Shown: positions 1-6,865, counted from the first letter of the stretch. The stretch: DNA of 13,650 nt from Bradyrhizobium sp. CCH5-F6 (GCF_001556045.1 NZ_LSIC01000031.1:1-13650), one strand, 5' to 3'. Translations and numbers: made by a program. Notes: generated by a model from the letters alone, not told the origin.

Positions 1-21
1 GGCGTTGGCAGCTTGGTTCAT
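1..21 (-). CDS. Start of a divergent gene, product unknown (partial)
   Basis: On the minus strand an ATG lies at 19-21, preceded at seven bases by a clear Shine-Dalgarno sequence (GAGGA, complement of 29-33). The frame reads MNQAANA and then leaves the window. Seven codons cannot identify a product. The ribosome binding site and the divergent arrangement with the dehydrogenase at 108 are the only support. If real, the roughly 85 bases between the two starts would hold both promoters. Confidence 0.45.
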
Positions 22-107
22 GCAACATTCCTCGCCGGCAGAGGCCGGTCAAAACCGAGGGCTGGATTAGCAAAAACCGCCCCGCAGAAGCAACGGAGAC
101 AGTTTGC

Positions 108-869
108 ATGTCAAAAAACGGGAAACGCGTGGCCTGGGTCACGGGCGGCGGCAGCGGGATCGGGGAAGCCGGCGCCGAGGCGCTGGCTGCCGACGGCTGG
201 ACGGTGGTGGTCTCGGGCCGCCGCAAGGACGCCCTGGATACCGTGGTTGCCAGGATCACCGGGGCGGGCGGAGCGGCCGAGGCCATTGCGCTCGACGTCT
301 CCAGCGCGGCCGAGGCCCAGAAGGCTGCCGATCAGATCGTCGCAAAGCACGGCCGCATCGACCTCCTCGTCAACAATGCCGGCATCAATGTCCCCAAGCG
401 CAGCTGGAAAGACATGGAACTGGAAGGCTGGGACAAGCTGGTCCAGGTCAATCTCAACGGCGTGCTCTATTGCATGCGCGCCGTGCTGCCGACGATGCGC
501 AAGCAGCAGGACGGCACGATCATCAACGTCTCGTCCTGGGCCGGCCGCCACGTCTCGAAGATGCCGGGTCCGGCCTACACCACGACCAAGCACGCGGTGC
601 TGGCGCTGACCCATTCCTTCAACATGGACGAATGCGTCAACGGCCTGCGCGCCTGCTGTCTGATGCCGGGCGAGGTGGCAACGCCGATCCTGAAGCTGCG
701 CCCGGTGGTGCCGAGCGAAGAGGAGCAGGCGAAGATGCTGCAACCCGAAGACCTCGGCCGCACCATCGCGTTCATCGCCAGCATGCCGCCGCGTGTCTGC
801 ATCAACGAGCTCTTGATCAGCCCGACGCACAATCGCGGCTTCATCCAGACGCCGAACAACAGGGATTGA
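108..869 (+). CDS. Short-chain dehydrogenase/reductase (SDR), NADP-type
   Basis: A 253-residue classical SDR, a soluble NAD(P)-dependent oxidoreductase with a Rossmann fold; the substrate cannot be told from sequence. The cofactor-binding motif TGGGSGIG is at residues 12-19. NNAG is at 89-92, the structural Asn is about 115, and the catalytic Ser143, Tyr157 and Lys161 (YxxxK) are all present, so the enzyme should be active. Two arginines after the second strand (SGRRKD, 38-39) suggest NADP(H) over NAD(H). Length is normal for the family. The ATG at 108 is preceded by GGAGAC at 93-98. The C-terminal part (MPGEVATPILKLRP, then a methionine- and proline-rich stretch) resembles SDRs often annotated as 3-oxoacyl-ACP reductase-like, but nothing here ties it to fatty acid synthesis. 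It stands alone: a divergent gene lies upstream and a palindromic repeat downstream. Confidence 0.93.
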   Translation: MSKNGKRVAWVTGGGSGIGEAGAEALAADGWTVVVSGRRKDALDTVVARITGAGGAAEAIALDVSSAAEAQKAADQIVAKHGRIDLLVNNAGINVPKRSWKDMELEGWDKLVQVNLNGVLYCMRAVLPTMRKQQDGTIINVSSWAGRHVSKMPGPAYTTTKHAVLALTHSFNMDECVNGLRACCLMPGEVATPILKLRPVVPSEEEQAKMLQPEDLGRTIAFIASMPPRVCINELLISPTHNRGFIQTPNNRD

Positions 870-923
870 AGCGAGCGCTACCGCAGGGTGGGCAGGGATT
901 AGACACGGCCGTAGCCACGAGTT

Positions 924-1010
924 CGTCATTGCGAGCGTAGCGAAGCAATCCAGGAATGTGTCCGCGGAGACAGTCTGGATTGCTTCGTCGCTTCGCTCCT
1001 CGCAATGACG
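924..1010. repeat. Palindromic intergenic repeat, family A, copy 1
   Basis: A long imperfect inverted repeat. The left arm starts cgtcattgcgagcg and ends gaagcaatccag (924-953). The right arm runs from ctggattgcttcg to cgcaatgacg (975-1010). The right arm is about six bases longer because of a small tandem cttcg expansion. The central spacer contains tccgcggaga. A close relative lies at 6741-6826. The element sits 55 bases after the dehydrogenase stop and well before the FAS1 promoter, so it could fold in RNA and end or stabilise the upstream transcript. Confidence 0.9.
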
Positions 1011-1106
1011 GTGGAGCGGCTACACGAATATCCACCCCGATAGTTTCACGCATCACGATAAATTATTTCCCGAAACCCCATCGCAAACCCTCCCGTAGTT
1101 CTGACC

Positions 1107-1134
1107 AACGACGCGTTACTGCTTCACGTCAAAC
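1107..1134 (+). promoter_or_regulatory. Candidate ECF-type promoter of the FAS1 gene
   Basis: An AAC at 1107-1109 is followed after 17 bases by CGTCAAAC (1127-1134). The same CGTCAAAC, with AAC 16 bases before its CGTC, occurs upstream of the cytochrome b561 gene. AAC-N16/17-CGTC fits the general shape of ECF sigma-factor promoters. The predicted transcript would have a leader of about 65-70 bases, including a small GC hairpin (1167-1181) and a ten-base palindrome, ggagatctcc (1195-1204), touching the start codon. This is inferred from two sites only. Confidence 0.33.
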
Positions 1135-1204
1135 TGTCGCAGGTGCCGTTGTTGCCAAACTCGAACACCGGCCACGCCGGTCTCAATTCAATCGGGAGAT
1201 CTCC

Positions 1205-1759
1205 ATGTCGAAGCGCATTGCCTATCTCGCTGCCGCCGCCTTCAGCACCCTGGCCATCACCGCGACCGTCGTCGCGCCTGTAAGCGCCGAGGAAAAGACC
1301 GTCATGGTCGGCGGCGCCGCGATGTTCCCGTCCAAGAACATCGTCCAGAACGCGGTCAACTCCAAGGACCACACCACGCTGGTGGCGGCGGTGAAGGCGG
1401 CCGGCCTGGTGCCGACGCTGGAAGGCAAGGGCCCGTTCACGGTGTTCGCGCCGACCAACGCCGCTTTCGGCAAGCTGCCGGCCGGCACCGTCGACAATCT
1501 GGTCAAGCCTGAGAACAAGGCGACGCTGACCAAGATCCTCACCTATCACGTGGTGCCCGGCAAGCTCGAGGCCTCCGACCTCAGCGACGGCAAGAAGCTG
1601 AAGACCGTCGAGGGCGAGGAGCTGACCGTGAAAAAGCAGGACGGCAAGGTCTGGATCGTCGATGCTAAGGGCGGCACCTCGATGGTGACGATCGCCAACG
1701 TCAACCAGTCGAACGGCGTGATCCACGTGGTCGACACCGTGTTGATGCCGGCGACGTAA
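1205..1759 (+). CDS. Exported fasciclin (FAS1) domain protein
   Basis: A 184-residue secreted protein with one FAS1 domain. Residues 1-28 form a signal peptide: MSKR, a hydrophobic Ala/Leu/Ile core, and a likely cleavage after PVSA28. The domain follows directly, with the conserved H1 motif FTVFAPTNAAF (78-88), TYHVVPGK (113-120) and the H2 motif VIHVVDTVLMP (172-182). FAS1 domains usually mediate adhesion or protein contacts; bacterial single-domain forms are poorly understood. I recall rhizobial FAS1 proteins such as Nex18 being linked to stress and symbiosis, but that is family knowledge, not evidence here. The ATG at 1205 has GGGAG at 1194-1198; the longer open frame upstream crosses the repeat and is not credible. 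A terminator follows, so the transcript probably ends before the cytochrome gene, though the shared upstream motif suggests co-regulation. Confidence 0.92.
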   Translation: MSKRIAYLAAAAFSTLAITATVVAPVSAEEKTVMVGGAAMFPSKNIVQNAVNSKDHTTLVAAVKAAGLVPTLEGKGPFTVFAPTNAAFGKLPAGTVDNLVKPENKATLTKILTYHVVPGKLEASDLSDGKKLKTVEGEELTVKKQDGKVWIVDAKGGTSMVTIANVNQSNGVIHVVDTVLMPAT

Positions 1760-1804
1760 CACCGCGCGGGTCTGTTTCATCCCTGGAATAGCGTGCTTTG
1801 TGAC

Positions 1805-1834
1805 GGCGAGCCGGGGTGCCCGGCTCGCCTTTTT
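1805..1834 (+). terminator. Rho-independent terminator after the FAS1 gene
   Basis: A perfect 11-bp GC-rich stem (ggcgagccggg at 1805-1815, cccggctcgcc at 1819-1829) has a three-base loop and is followed directly by five T residues (1830-1834). It begins 45 bases after the FAS1 stop codon and reads in the plus direction. Confidence 0.92.
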
Positions 1835-1890
1835 GTGACCACGATAAGCTCCCGGCATCGATTCCATGCCGGACAGGGCGTAACGAAAGC

Positions 1891-1920
1891 GGAAACTTCG
1901 GCGTATAATTACCGTCAAAC
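1891..1920 (+). promoter_or_regulatory. Candidate ECF-type promoter of the b561/molybdo-oxidoreductase pair
   Basis: GGAAAC at 1891-1896 is followed after 16 bases by CGTCAAAC (1913-1920), matching the eight-base word found upstream of FAS1. Transcription would start near 1922-1926, leaving a short leader before the ATG at 1942. The site lies after the FAS1 terminator, as expected for an independent promoter. The sigma factor is unknown and not encoded in this window. Confidence 0.4.
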
Positions 1921-1941
1921 GATCTTCAGGACGGAACCAGC

Positions 1942-2571
1942 ATGGCGAGTCTCACAGTCACCGACGAGCAGGTCGGGGCCACCCCGGCCAAAGTGATCCA
2001 GCCGGCCTGGGTGCGGATCATGCACTGGGTCAACGCGCTTGCCATGATCCTGATGATCCTGTCGGGCTGGCAGATCTACAACGCCTCGCCGCTGTTCGGC
2101 TTCACCTTCCCGCGTGAATATACGCTCGGCGGCTGGCTCGGCGGCGGACTGCTCTGGCATTTCGCGGCGATGTGGCTGTTGATGATCAACGGTCTCGCCT
2201 ATCTCGTTACGGGTATCGTCACCGGCCGCTTCCGCAGGAAGCTGCTGCCGATCACCGCGTCCGGCGTGCTTCACGACATCAGGGCCGCGCTGACCTTCAA
2301 GCTCGGTCATGACGATCTCACCGTCTACAACTACGTCCAGCGCCTGCTCTACGCCGGCATCATCGTGGTCGGCGTGCTGATCGTGTTGTCGGGGCTTGCG
2401 ATATGGAAGCCGGTGCAGCTCTACTACCTGGTGATGTTGTTCGGTGATTATCCGGCCGCGCGCTATGTCCACTTCTTCTGCATGGCCGCGATCTGCGCAT
2501 TCCTCGTCATCCACGTCCTGCTCGCGCTGCTCGTCCCGAAGAGCCTGCGCGCCATGATCATCGGTCGCTGA
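1942..2571 (+). CDS. Cytochrome b561-like membrane subunit
   Basis: A 209-residue integral membrane protein of the cytochrome b561 / Ni-Fe-hydrogenase-type cytochrome b group. Such proteins carry two b haems and pass electrons between the quinone pool and a periplasmic partner. About four hydrophobic segments are visible (roughly 24-46, 66-94, 133-155, 175-198). Candidate haem-ligand histidines lie in or beside them: His28 (RIMHWVNA), His73 (LLWHFAAM), His177 (RYVHFFC) and His191 (VIHVLLAL). The start is ATG 1942 with a purine-rich ribosome site (aggacgg). The stop is only ten bases before the start of the molybdo-oxidoreductase, so the two are co-transcribed and likely form a membrane complex. 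The direction of electron flow (quinol to molybdo-enzyme, or the reverse) cannot be told from sequence. Confidence 0.9.
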   Translation: MASLTVTDEQVGATPAKVIQPAWVRIMHWVNALAMILMILSGWQIYNASPLFGFTFPREYTLGGWLGGGLLWHFAAMWLLMINGLAYLVTGIVTGRFRRKLLPITASGVLHDIRAALTFKLGHDDLTVYNYVQRLLYAGIIVVGVLIVLSGLAIWKPVQLYYLVMLFGDYPAARYVHFFCMAAICAFLVIHVLLALLVPKSLRAMIIGR

Positions 2572-2581
2572 GGAGGAGACT

Positions 2582-3364
2582 ATGGCAAAGCGCTCATTTC
2601 TGATTCCCGGCGTCGACAAGCGGCTCCTGATCAAGGACTCCCTCAAGACGATGCCTGACGTCACCCGCCGCCGCTTCATCGCGGGCGGCGCCAGCCTGGG
2701 CGCGTTGACGCTGCTCACCGGCTGCGACGTGATCGATTCGTCTTCGGCGGAAACCATGCTGGCGAAGGTCTCGAAGTTCAACGACGCCGTGCAGGCTTTC
2801 ATCTTCAATCCCGACGCGCTGGCGCCGACCTTCCCCGAGAGCGCGATCACCAAGCCGTTTCCGTTCAACGCCTATTACGATCTCGACGATGCGCCCGATA
2901 TCGACGGCGCGGACTGGAAGCTCGAGGTGCGCGGCCTCGTCGACAACAAGAAGTCATGGACGCTGGACGAGCTCTACAAGTTGCCGCAGGTCACGCAGAT
3001 CACGCGCCACATTTGCGTCGAGGGCTGGAGCGCGATCGGCAGCTGGACCGGCACGCCCATGCGCGATTTCCTCAAACTGATCGGCGCCGACACGCGCGCG
3101 AAATACGTCTGGTTCCAGTGCGCCGACAAGGACGGCTACAACTCGCCGCTCGACATGCGCAGCGCACTGCATCCGCAGACCCAGATGACGTTCAAATACG
3201 CGAACGAGATTCTGCCGCGCGCCTACGGCTTCCCGATGAAGATCCGCGTGCCGACGAAGCTCGGCTTCAAGAACCCGAAATACGTGGTCTCCATGGAAGT
3301 CACCAACGACTACAAGGGCGGCTACTGGGAAGACCAGGGGTATAATTCGTTCAGCGGGAGCTAG
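2582..3364 (+). CDS. Tat-exported molybdopterin oxidoreductase (sulfite oxidase/MsrP-like fold), probable lipoprotein
   Basis: A 260-residue member of the oxidoreductase molybdopterin-binding domain family (PF00174 type). The N terminus has a twin-arginine motif, TRRRFIAGG (28-36), then a hydrophobic stretch ending in a lipobox-like LLTGC (Cys48). The protein is therefore probably exported folded through Tat and lipid-anchored. The residue after Cys is Asp, which in enterobacteria keeps lipoproteins at the inner membrane. The predicted molybdenum ligand is Cys145 in RHICVEGWSAIGSW, matching the CVEAWS region of E. coli MsrP (YedY). The C-terminal KIRVPTKLGFKNPKYV is also typical. The 28 residues before the arginines are unusually many, but GAGGAGGAG just before ATG 2582 supports this start. 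Paired with the cytochrome b561 gene, it likely acts on a periplasmic S- or N-oxide, sulfite or similar substrate; which one is unknown. Confidence 0.92.
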   Translation: MAKRSFLIPGVDKRLLIKDSLKTMPDVTRRRFIAGGASLGALTLLTGCDVIDSSSAETMLAKVSKFNDAVQAFIFNPDALAPTFPESAITKPFPFNAYYDLDDAPDIDGADWKLEVRGLVDNKKSWTLDELYKLPQVTQITRHICVEGWSAIGSWTGTPMRDFLKLIGADTRAKYVWFQCADKDGYNSPLDMRSALHPQTQMTFKYANEILPRAYGFPMKIRVPTKLGFKNPKYVVSMEVTNDYKGGYWEDQGYNSFSGS

Positions 3365-3373
3365 CCCCGCTGC

Positions 3374-3464
3374 CGTAGGGTGGATTAGCCGAAGGCGTAA
3401 TCCACCATGTTTCAGCGTTCGCCGAACGAAGTTGGTGGATTACGCTTCGCTAATCCACCCTACG
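3374..3464. repeat. Palindromic intergenic repeat, family B, copy 1 (between convergent genes)
   Basis: Inverted repeat with arms of about 32 bases. The left arm starts cgtagggtggattagccg; the right arm ends cttcgctaatccaccctacg. A spacer of about 27 bases separates them. It occupies nearly all of the gap between two convergent genes: nine bases from the molybdo-oxidoreductase stop and four from the transporter stop. A related copy holds the same kind of position at 9409-9523. It probably acts as a bidirectional transcription end, though it lacks a clean T tract. Confidence 0.92.
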
Positions 3465-3468
3465 ACAC

Positions 3469-4692
3469 CTAGGCTGGCCCCACCTTCCGCTGGCACAGCG
3501 CCGCCACCGCCCCCAACGCCAGCAGCGCCGCCGACACATTGAGCGCGTAGCTCAAACTCCCCAGCGCATCCGTGATCGCGCCGACCGCGATCGGGCCGAG
3601 CGTCTGGCCGACGCCGAACGAGATCGTCATCGCCGCGATCGCCGTCGGCCACACCTCTGGCGGATAGTTGAAGCGGATGAAGGCGGTGGTCGAGCCGACC
3701 ACGGCGAAGAAGGCGACGCCGAACACCACCGCCGAGACCGCGAGCCAGGCCGGCGAATGTCCGAGCATCGGCAAGGCGGCACCGAGCGCGTTGGTGCCGA
3801 GGATGATGGCGGTGGCAAGCCCGCCGCGGTCCAGCGCCAGCACGCCGCGCCAGGCCCAGGGCGTGACGAAGGCGCTCAGCCCGATCAGGCTCCAGAACGC
3901 CGCCTGCGCAGCGGCCCCGCCGCCGCCGTCGCGCACATAGGCGATCATGAAGGTCATGTAGGCGATGTAGCCTGCGCCGAACAGGAAGTAGCCGGCGAGA
4001 TAGATCAGCACGGGGAGGATCGCGAACGGGGCGTGGGTGCCTTCCGAGAAGCGGACGCTGCTCTCGATGCGGATCAGGAACAGCGGGATCGTCATCGCGA
4101 CGGACAGCAGCGTCAGCGCCCACCAGACGATCCACCACGAACCCGGTCCGAAATGTTGCAGCGTGAACGGGGCGATCAGACCGGAGGCGAGAATGCCGAT
4201 GCCGGGCCCGGCATAGAACAGGCTGAGGAGGAAGTTGGCCCGCGCGGGCTGCGACTGCGCGATGGTGGCGGCCAGCGCGCCGCCGGCGACGAAGCCGACC
4301 GCCGCGCCGATGCCCAGCACGAGACGGGCAAGGCTCAGTGCGACGAAATTGCCTGTCAGCGCGCACGTCGCGAGCGCGGCGACGCAGGCCAGCGTCCCAC
4401 CGCGGATCGCCGCGGACCAGCCGATGCGCTGGATCAGCCGGGACGCCACCAACGCGCCCGCGAGATAGCCGACGGCGTTGATGGTGTTCATGAAACCGGC
4501 GGCCGAGTAGGACCAGCCGAGATCCTCCCGCATGTCGGGCAGCACCAGCGCATAGGCAAAGCGGCCGATGCCGAGCCCGACCGTCGCCGCCAGCGACAGG
4601 GTCAGGATCAGCCGCGCGGGGTGCGCGTTGGGCGGTAGGCCGTCAGGGGTGTGCAAAGGGTACTCCGGCGGTGGAAGTGTGGCAGGCTCCAT
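3469..4692 (-). CDS. MFS transporter, YbfB/YjiJ family
   Basis: A 407-residue major facilitator with about twelve hydrophobic segments. The first segment contains GIGRFAYALVLPDMRED (41-57), the hallmark of the YbfB/YjiJ group, followed by the inter-helix region SYSAAGFMNTINAVGYLAG. Substrates of this group are mostly unknown. I chose ATG at 4690-4692 (MEPATLPPP). A longer frame begins with TTG at 4732-4734 but has no ribosome site and would add a Cys/Arg-rich, non-transporter-like N terminus. A GGAGGCGG lies somewhat far (about 13 bases) upstream of the chosen ATG. The gene is convergent with the molybdo-oxidoreductase and divergent from leuB, so it forms its own transcription unit; nothing nearby hints at the cargo. 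Confidence 0.88.
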   Translation of the reverse strand: MEPATLPPPEYPLHTPDGLPPNAHPARLILTLSLAATVGLGIGRFAYALVLPDMREDLGWSYSAAGFMNTINAVGYLAGALVASRLIQRIGWSAAIRGGTLACVAALATCALTGNFVALSLARLVLGIGAAVGFVAGGALAATIAQSQPARANFLLSLFYAGPGIGILASGLIAPFTLQHFGPGSWWIVWWALTLLSVAMTIPLFLIRIESSVRFSEGTHAPFAILPVLIYLAGYFLFGAGYIAYMTFMIAYVRDGGGGAAAQAAFWSLIGLSAFVTPWAWRGVLALDRGGLATAIILGTNALGAALPMLGHSPAWLAVSAVVFGVAFFAVVGSTTAFIRFNYPPEVWPTAIAAMTISFGVGQTLGPIAVGAITDALGSLSYALNVSAALLALGAVAALCQRKVGPA

Positions 4693-4766
4693 CCGCTTTG
4701 CACAGCCGCCTCCACGGCAAAGGTGTCTTGCCAAGCGCGCAACGCCGCTCTAGCACTCCGGCCGAC

Positions 4767-4831
4767 CGTCATTCCGGGGCGCGCCTCTTGGCGCGAGCCG
4801 GAATCCGATTCCCTCGCGCCCCGGAATGACG
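4767..4831. repeat. Palindromic intergenic repeat, family D, in the leuB leader
   Basis: A perfect 17-bp inverted repeat, cgtcattccggggcgcg at 4767-4783 and its complement at 4815-4831, encloses a 31-base centre with a further small gcgcg hairpin. It ends 25 bases before the leuB start codon, just upstream of its ribosome site, and lies between the divergent transporter and leuB. If transcribed as part of the leuB leader it would form a strong stem. Confidence 0.9.
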
Positions 4832-4856
4832 AGAGAGGATTGAGAAGGAAACGACC

Positions 4857-5969
4857 ATGGCGACCCACAAACTGCTGCTGCTCCCCGGCGACGGTATCGG
4901 CCCCGAGGTGATGGGAGAGGTGAAGCGGCTGATCGACTGGCTTAATTCGGCCGGGATCGCCAAATTCGAGACCGACACCGGCCTCGTCGGCGGCTCCGCC
5001 TATGACGCGCACAAGGTGTCGATCTCCGAGGGCGACATGGCCAAGGCGAAAGACGCTGACGCGGTGATCTTCGGCGCGGTCGGCGGCCCGAAATGGGATG
5101 CGGTTCCTTACGAGGTGCGCCCCGAAGCCGGCCTGCTCCGCCTGCGCAAGGATCTCGCTCTGTTCGCCAACCTCCGTCCCGCCGTGTGCTACCCGGCGCT
5201 GGCCGATGCCTCCAGCCTGAAGCGCGAGGCCGTCGAGGGGCTCGACATCATGATCGTGCGCGAGCTCACCGGCGGCGTCTATTTCGGCGAGCCCAAGACC
5301 ATCACCGATCTCGGCAACGGCCAGAAGCGCGCCATCGATACCCAGGTCTACGACACCTATGAGATCGAGCGCATCGGCCGCGTCGCCTTCGAGCTTGCCA
5401 GGAAGCGTAAGAACAAGGTGACGTCGATGGAGAAGCGCAACGTGATGAAGTCGGGCGTGCTCTGGAACGAGGTCATGACCCAGCTCCACAAGCGCGAATA
5501 CCCCGATGTCACGCTTGAGCATCAGCTCGCCGATTCCGGCGGCATGATGCTGGTGAAATGGCCGAAGCAGTTCGACGTCATCGTCACCGACAACCTGTTC
5601 GGCGACATGCTGTCCGACATCGCGGCGATGCTGACCGGCTCGCTCGGCATGCTGCCCTCGGCCTCGCTCGGCGAGGTGGATGTGAAGAGCAAGAAGCGCA
5701 AGGCGCTTTACGAGCCGGTGCACGGCTCGGCGCCCGACATCGCCGGCAAGGGCCTCGCCAATCCGATCGCGATGATCTCGTCCTTCGGCATGGCGCTGCG
5801 CTACTCCTTCGACATGGGCGATCTCGCCGACAAGGTCGACCAGGCGATCGCTGCGGTGCTCGCGAGCGGCCTGCGCACCGCCGACATCAAGTCGGAAGGC
5901 ACCACGGCCGCCTCGACCACGCAGATGGGCGAAGCGATCCTGAAGGAATTGCAGAAGCTGCACGCGTAA
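4857..5969 (+). CDS. leuB: 3-isopropylmalate dehydrogenase
   Basis: A 370-residue cytosolic enzyme. It oxidises and decarboxylates 3-isopropylmalate with NAD+ to give 2-oxoisocaproate, the third step of leucine synthesis. Diagnostic features are [12 protein letters not shown] (7-18), RLRKDL..FANLRP (95-108), the catalytic Tyr142 in GGVYFGEP, Lys193 in MEKRNV, and metal ligands Asp226, Asp250 and Asp254 (NLFGDMLSD). [15 protein letters not shown] (287-303) binds the cofactor. Length is normal for the family. ATG 4857 is preceded by GAGAAGGAAA. The gene appears monocistronic: leuC, leuD and leuA are absent from the window, a palindromic repeat lies in the leader, and another follows the stop. 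Regulation by a leader peptide is not evident. Confidence 0.98.
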   Translation: MATHKLLLLPGDGIGPEVMGEVKRLIDWLNSAGIAKFETDTGLVGGSAYDAHKVSISEGDMAKAKDADAVIFGAVGGPKWDAVPYEVRPEAGLLRLRKDLALFANLRPAVCYPALADASSLKREAVEGLDIMIVRELTGGVYFGEPKTITDLGNGQKRAIDTQVYDTYEIERIGRVAFELARKRKNKVTSMEKRNVMKSGVLWNEVMTQLHKREYPDVTLEHQLADSGGMMLVKWPKQFDVIVTDNLFGDMLSDIAAMLTGSLGMLPSASLGEVDVKSKKRKALYEPVHGSAPDIAGKGLANPIAMISSFGMALRYSFDMGDLADKVDQAIAAVLASGLRTADIKSEGTTAASTTQMGEAILKELQKLHA

Positions 5970-5982
5970 GCGGGAAGAATCG

Positions 5983-6064
5983 TAGCCCGGATGGAGCGAA
6001 GCGAAATCCGGGATTCTCTGCCCGCAGATAGACACCCGGATTGCGCTTCGCTCCATCCGGGCTA
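5983..6064. repeat. Palindromic intergenic repeat, family C, between leuB and the acyltransferase
   Basis: Two arms of 30 bases (5983-6012 and 6035-6064) are inverted copies with only about two mismatches. The left arm begins tagcccggatggagcgaag and the right arm ends ctccatccgggcta, with a 22-base spacer. It fills most of the gap between the leuB stop and the next start and probably terminates or insulates leuB transcription. Confidence 0.92.
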
Positions 6065-6087
6065 GGGCCCAATTGGAAGCCACCGTC

Positions 6088-6726
6088 ATGGACATCCCGC
6101 CCCGTCCCAAGATCGCGGAAACCATCGTCCATGACACGGTGCGCCTGCGCGAGGCGCAGATCGGGCGCCGTTGCGAGGTGCTCGCCAACACGCGCATCGA
6201 ATATGCCTCGCTCGGTGACTACTCCTATCTCGGCGAGAATTGCGACGTCGCGGACGCGGTGATCGGCAAGTTCACGGCCATCGCCAACTCGGTGCGGATC
6301 GGCGCGCCCAATCATCCGATGGGCCGGCCGTCCCAGCATCGCTTCACCTACTGCCCCGAATATTACGATGCGAGCGCGACGCGCGACCGCGACTTCTTCG
6401 CGGAGCGCCGCGGCGACCGCGTCATCGTCGGCAATGACGTCTGGATCGGGCATGCCGCCATCCTGCTGCCGGGCGTGAGCGTCGGCGACGGCGCGGTGAT
6501 TGCCGCGGGCGCGGTCGTCAGCCGCGATGTCGAGCCCTACACCATCGTCGGCGGCGTTCCCGCGCGTCCCATCCGCAAGCGCTTTGTCGATTCCGTCGCG
6601 GCAAGCCTGCGCCGGATCGCCTGGTGGGATTGGCCGGATGCGCTCATCTTCGAGCGCCTCGGCGATTTCCGCTCCGAGGCGATCGAGGACTTTTGCCGGC
6701 GCTACGATCCGGCAGCGAACGCGTGA
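6088..6726 (+). CDS. Left-handed beta-helix (hexapeptide-repeat) acyltransferase, phosphonate-associated type
   Basis: A 212-residue hexapeptide-repeat transferase of the xenobiotic acetyltransferase group, expected to act as a trimer using an acyl-CoA. Hexapeptide turns run over about residues 22-72 and again 112-150 ([20 protein letters not shown], then [13 protein letters not shown]). The loop between carries [14 protein letters not shown]; His76 is the likely catalytic base. The C terminus has [10 protein letters not shown] and AWWDWP. From memory, this combination fits the family named phosphonate metabolism transferase (TIGR03308), which usually sits in phn operons, yet no phn genes are here. 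ATG 6088 with GGAAG eight bases upstream is preferred over an in-frame TTG at 6073. The substrate is unknown. A family C repeat precedes it and a family A repeat follows. Confidence 0.9.
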   Translation: MDIPPRPKIAETIVHDTVRLREAQIGRRCEVLANTRIEYASLGDYSYLGENCDVADAVIGKFTAIANSVRIGAPNHPMGRPSQHRFTYCPEYYDASATRDRDFFAERRGDRVIVGNDVWIGHAAILLPGVSVGDGAVIAAGAVVSRDVEPYTIVGGVPARPIRKRFVDSVAASLRRIAWWDWPDALIFERLGDFRSEAIEDFCRRYDPAANA

Positions 6727-6740
6727 GGTGCAGCTTCAGT

Positions 6741-6826
6741 CGTCGTTGCGAGGAACGAAGCGACGAAGCAATCCGGAATCGTCCCGCGGAGAGATTCTGG
6801 ATTGCTTCGCTGCGCTCGCAGTGACG
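6741..6826. repeat. Palindromic intergenic repeat, family A, copy 2
   Basis: Imperfect inverted repeat. The left arm runs cgtcgttgcgagg...gaagcaatcc and the right arm ctggattgcttcgctgcgctcgcagtgacga. Arms and spacer (cccgcggaga) match the copy at 924-1010. It begins 14 bases after the acyltransferase stop. Confidence 0.88.
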
Positions 6827-6865
6827 ATGGAGAGGCGGATGCGCTGTAAGGCACCTTCCGAAACG

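Noticed and set aside
104..940. Plus-strand frame overlapping the dehydrogenase
   Set aside because: Out-of-frame shadow of the SDR gene, rich in Arg/Gly/His with no motif.
956..1204. N-terminal extension of the FAS1 frame
   Set aside because: It begins inside a palindromic repeat and would put 83 non-conserved residues before a perfect signal peptide; the ATG at 1205 has its own ribosome site.
1915..2868. Minus-strand 317-codon frame opposite the cytochrome and molybdo-oxidoreductase genes
   Set aside because: Antisense to two genes with clear family motifs; composition typical of a shadow frame.
3757..4638. Plus-strand 293-codon open frame opposite the MFS transporter
   Set aside because: Antisense shadow; the minus-strand protein has clear membrane helices and the YbfB/YjiJ signature, whereas this frame is a charged Gly/Arg/Ala mixture.
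4608..6197. Very long minus-strand open frame (529 codons) opposite leuB
   Set aside because: It lies antisense to an unmistakable leuB, spans a palindromic repeat, and has the low-complexity Arg/His/Ala composition of a GC-rich shadow frame.
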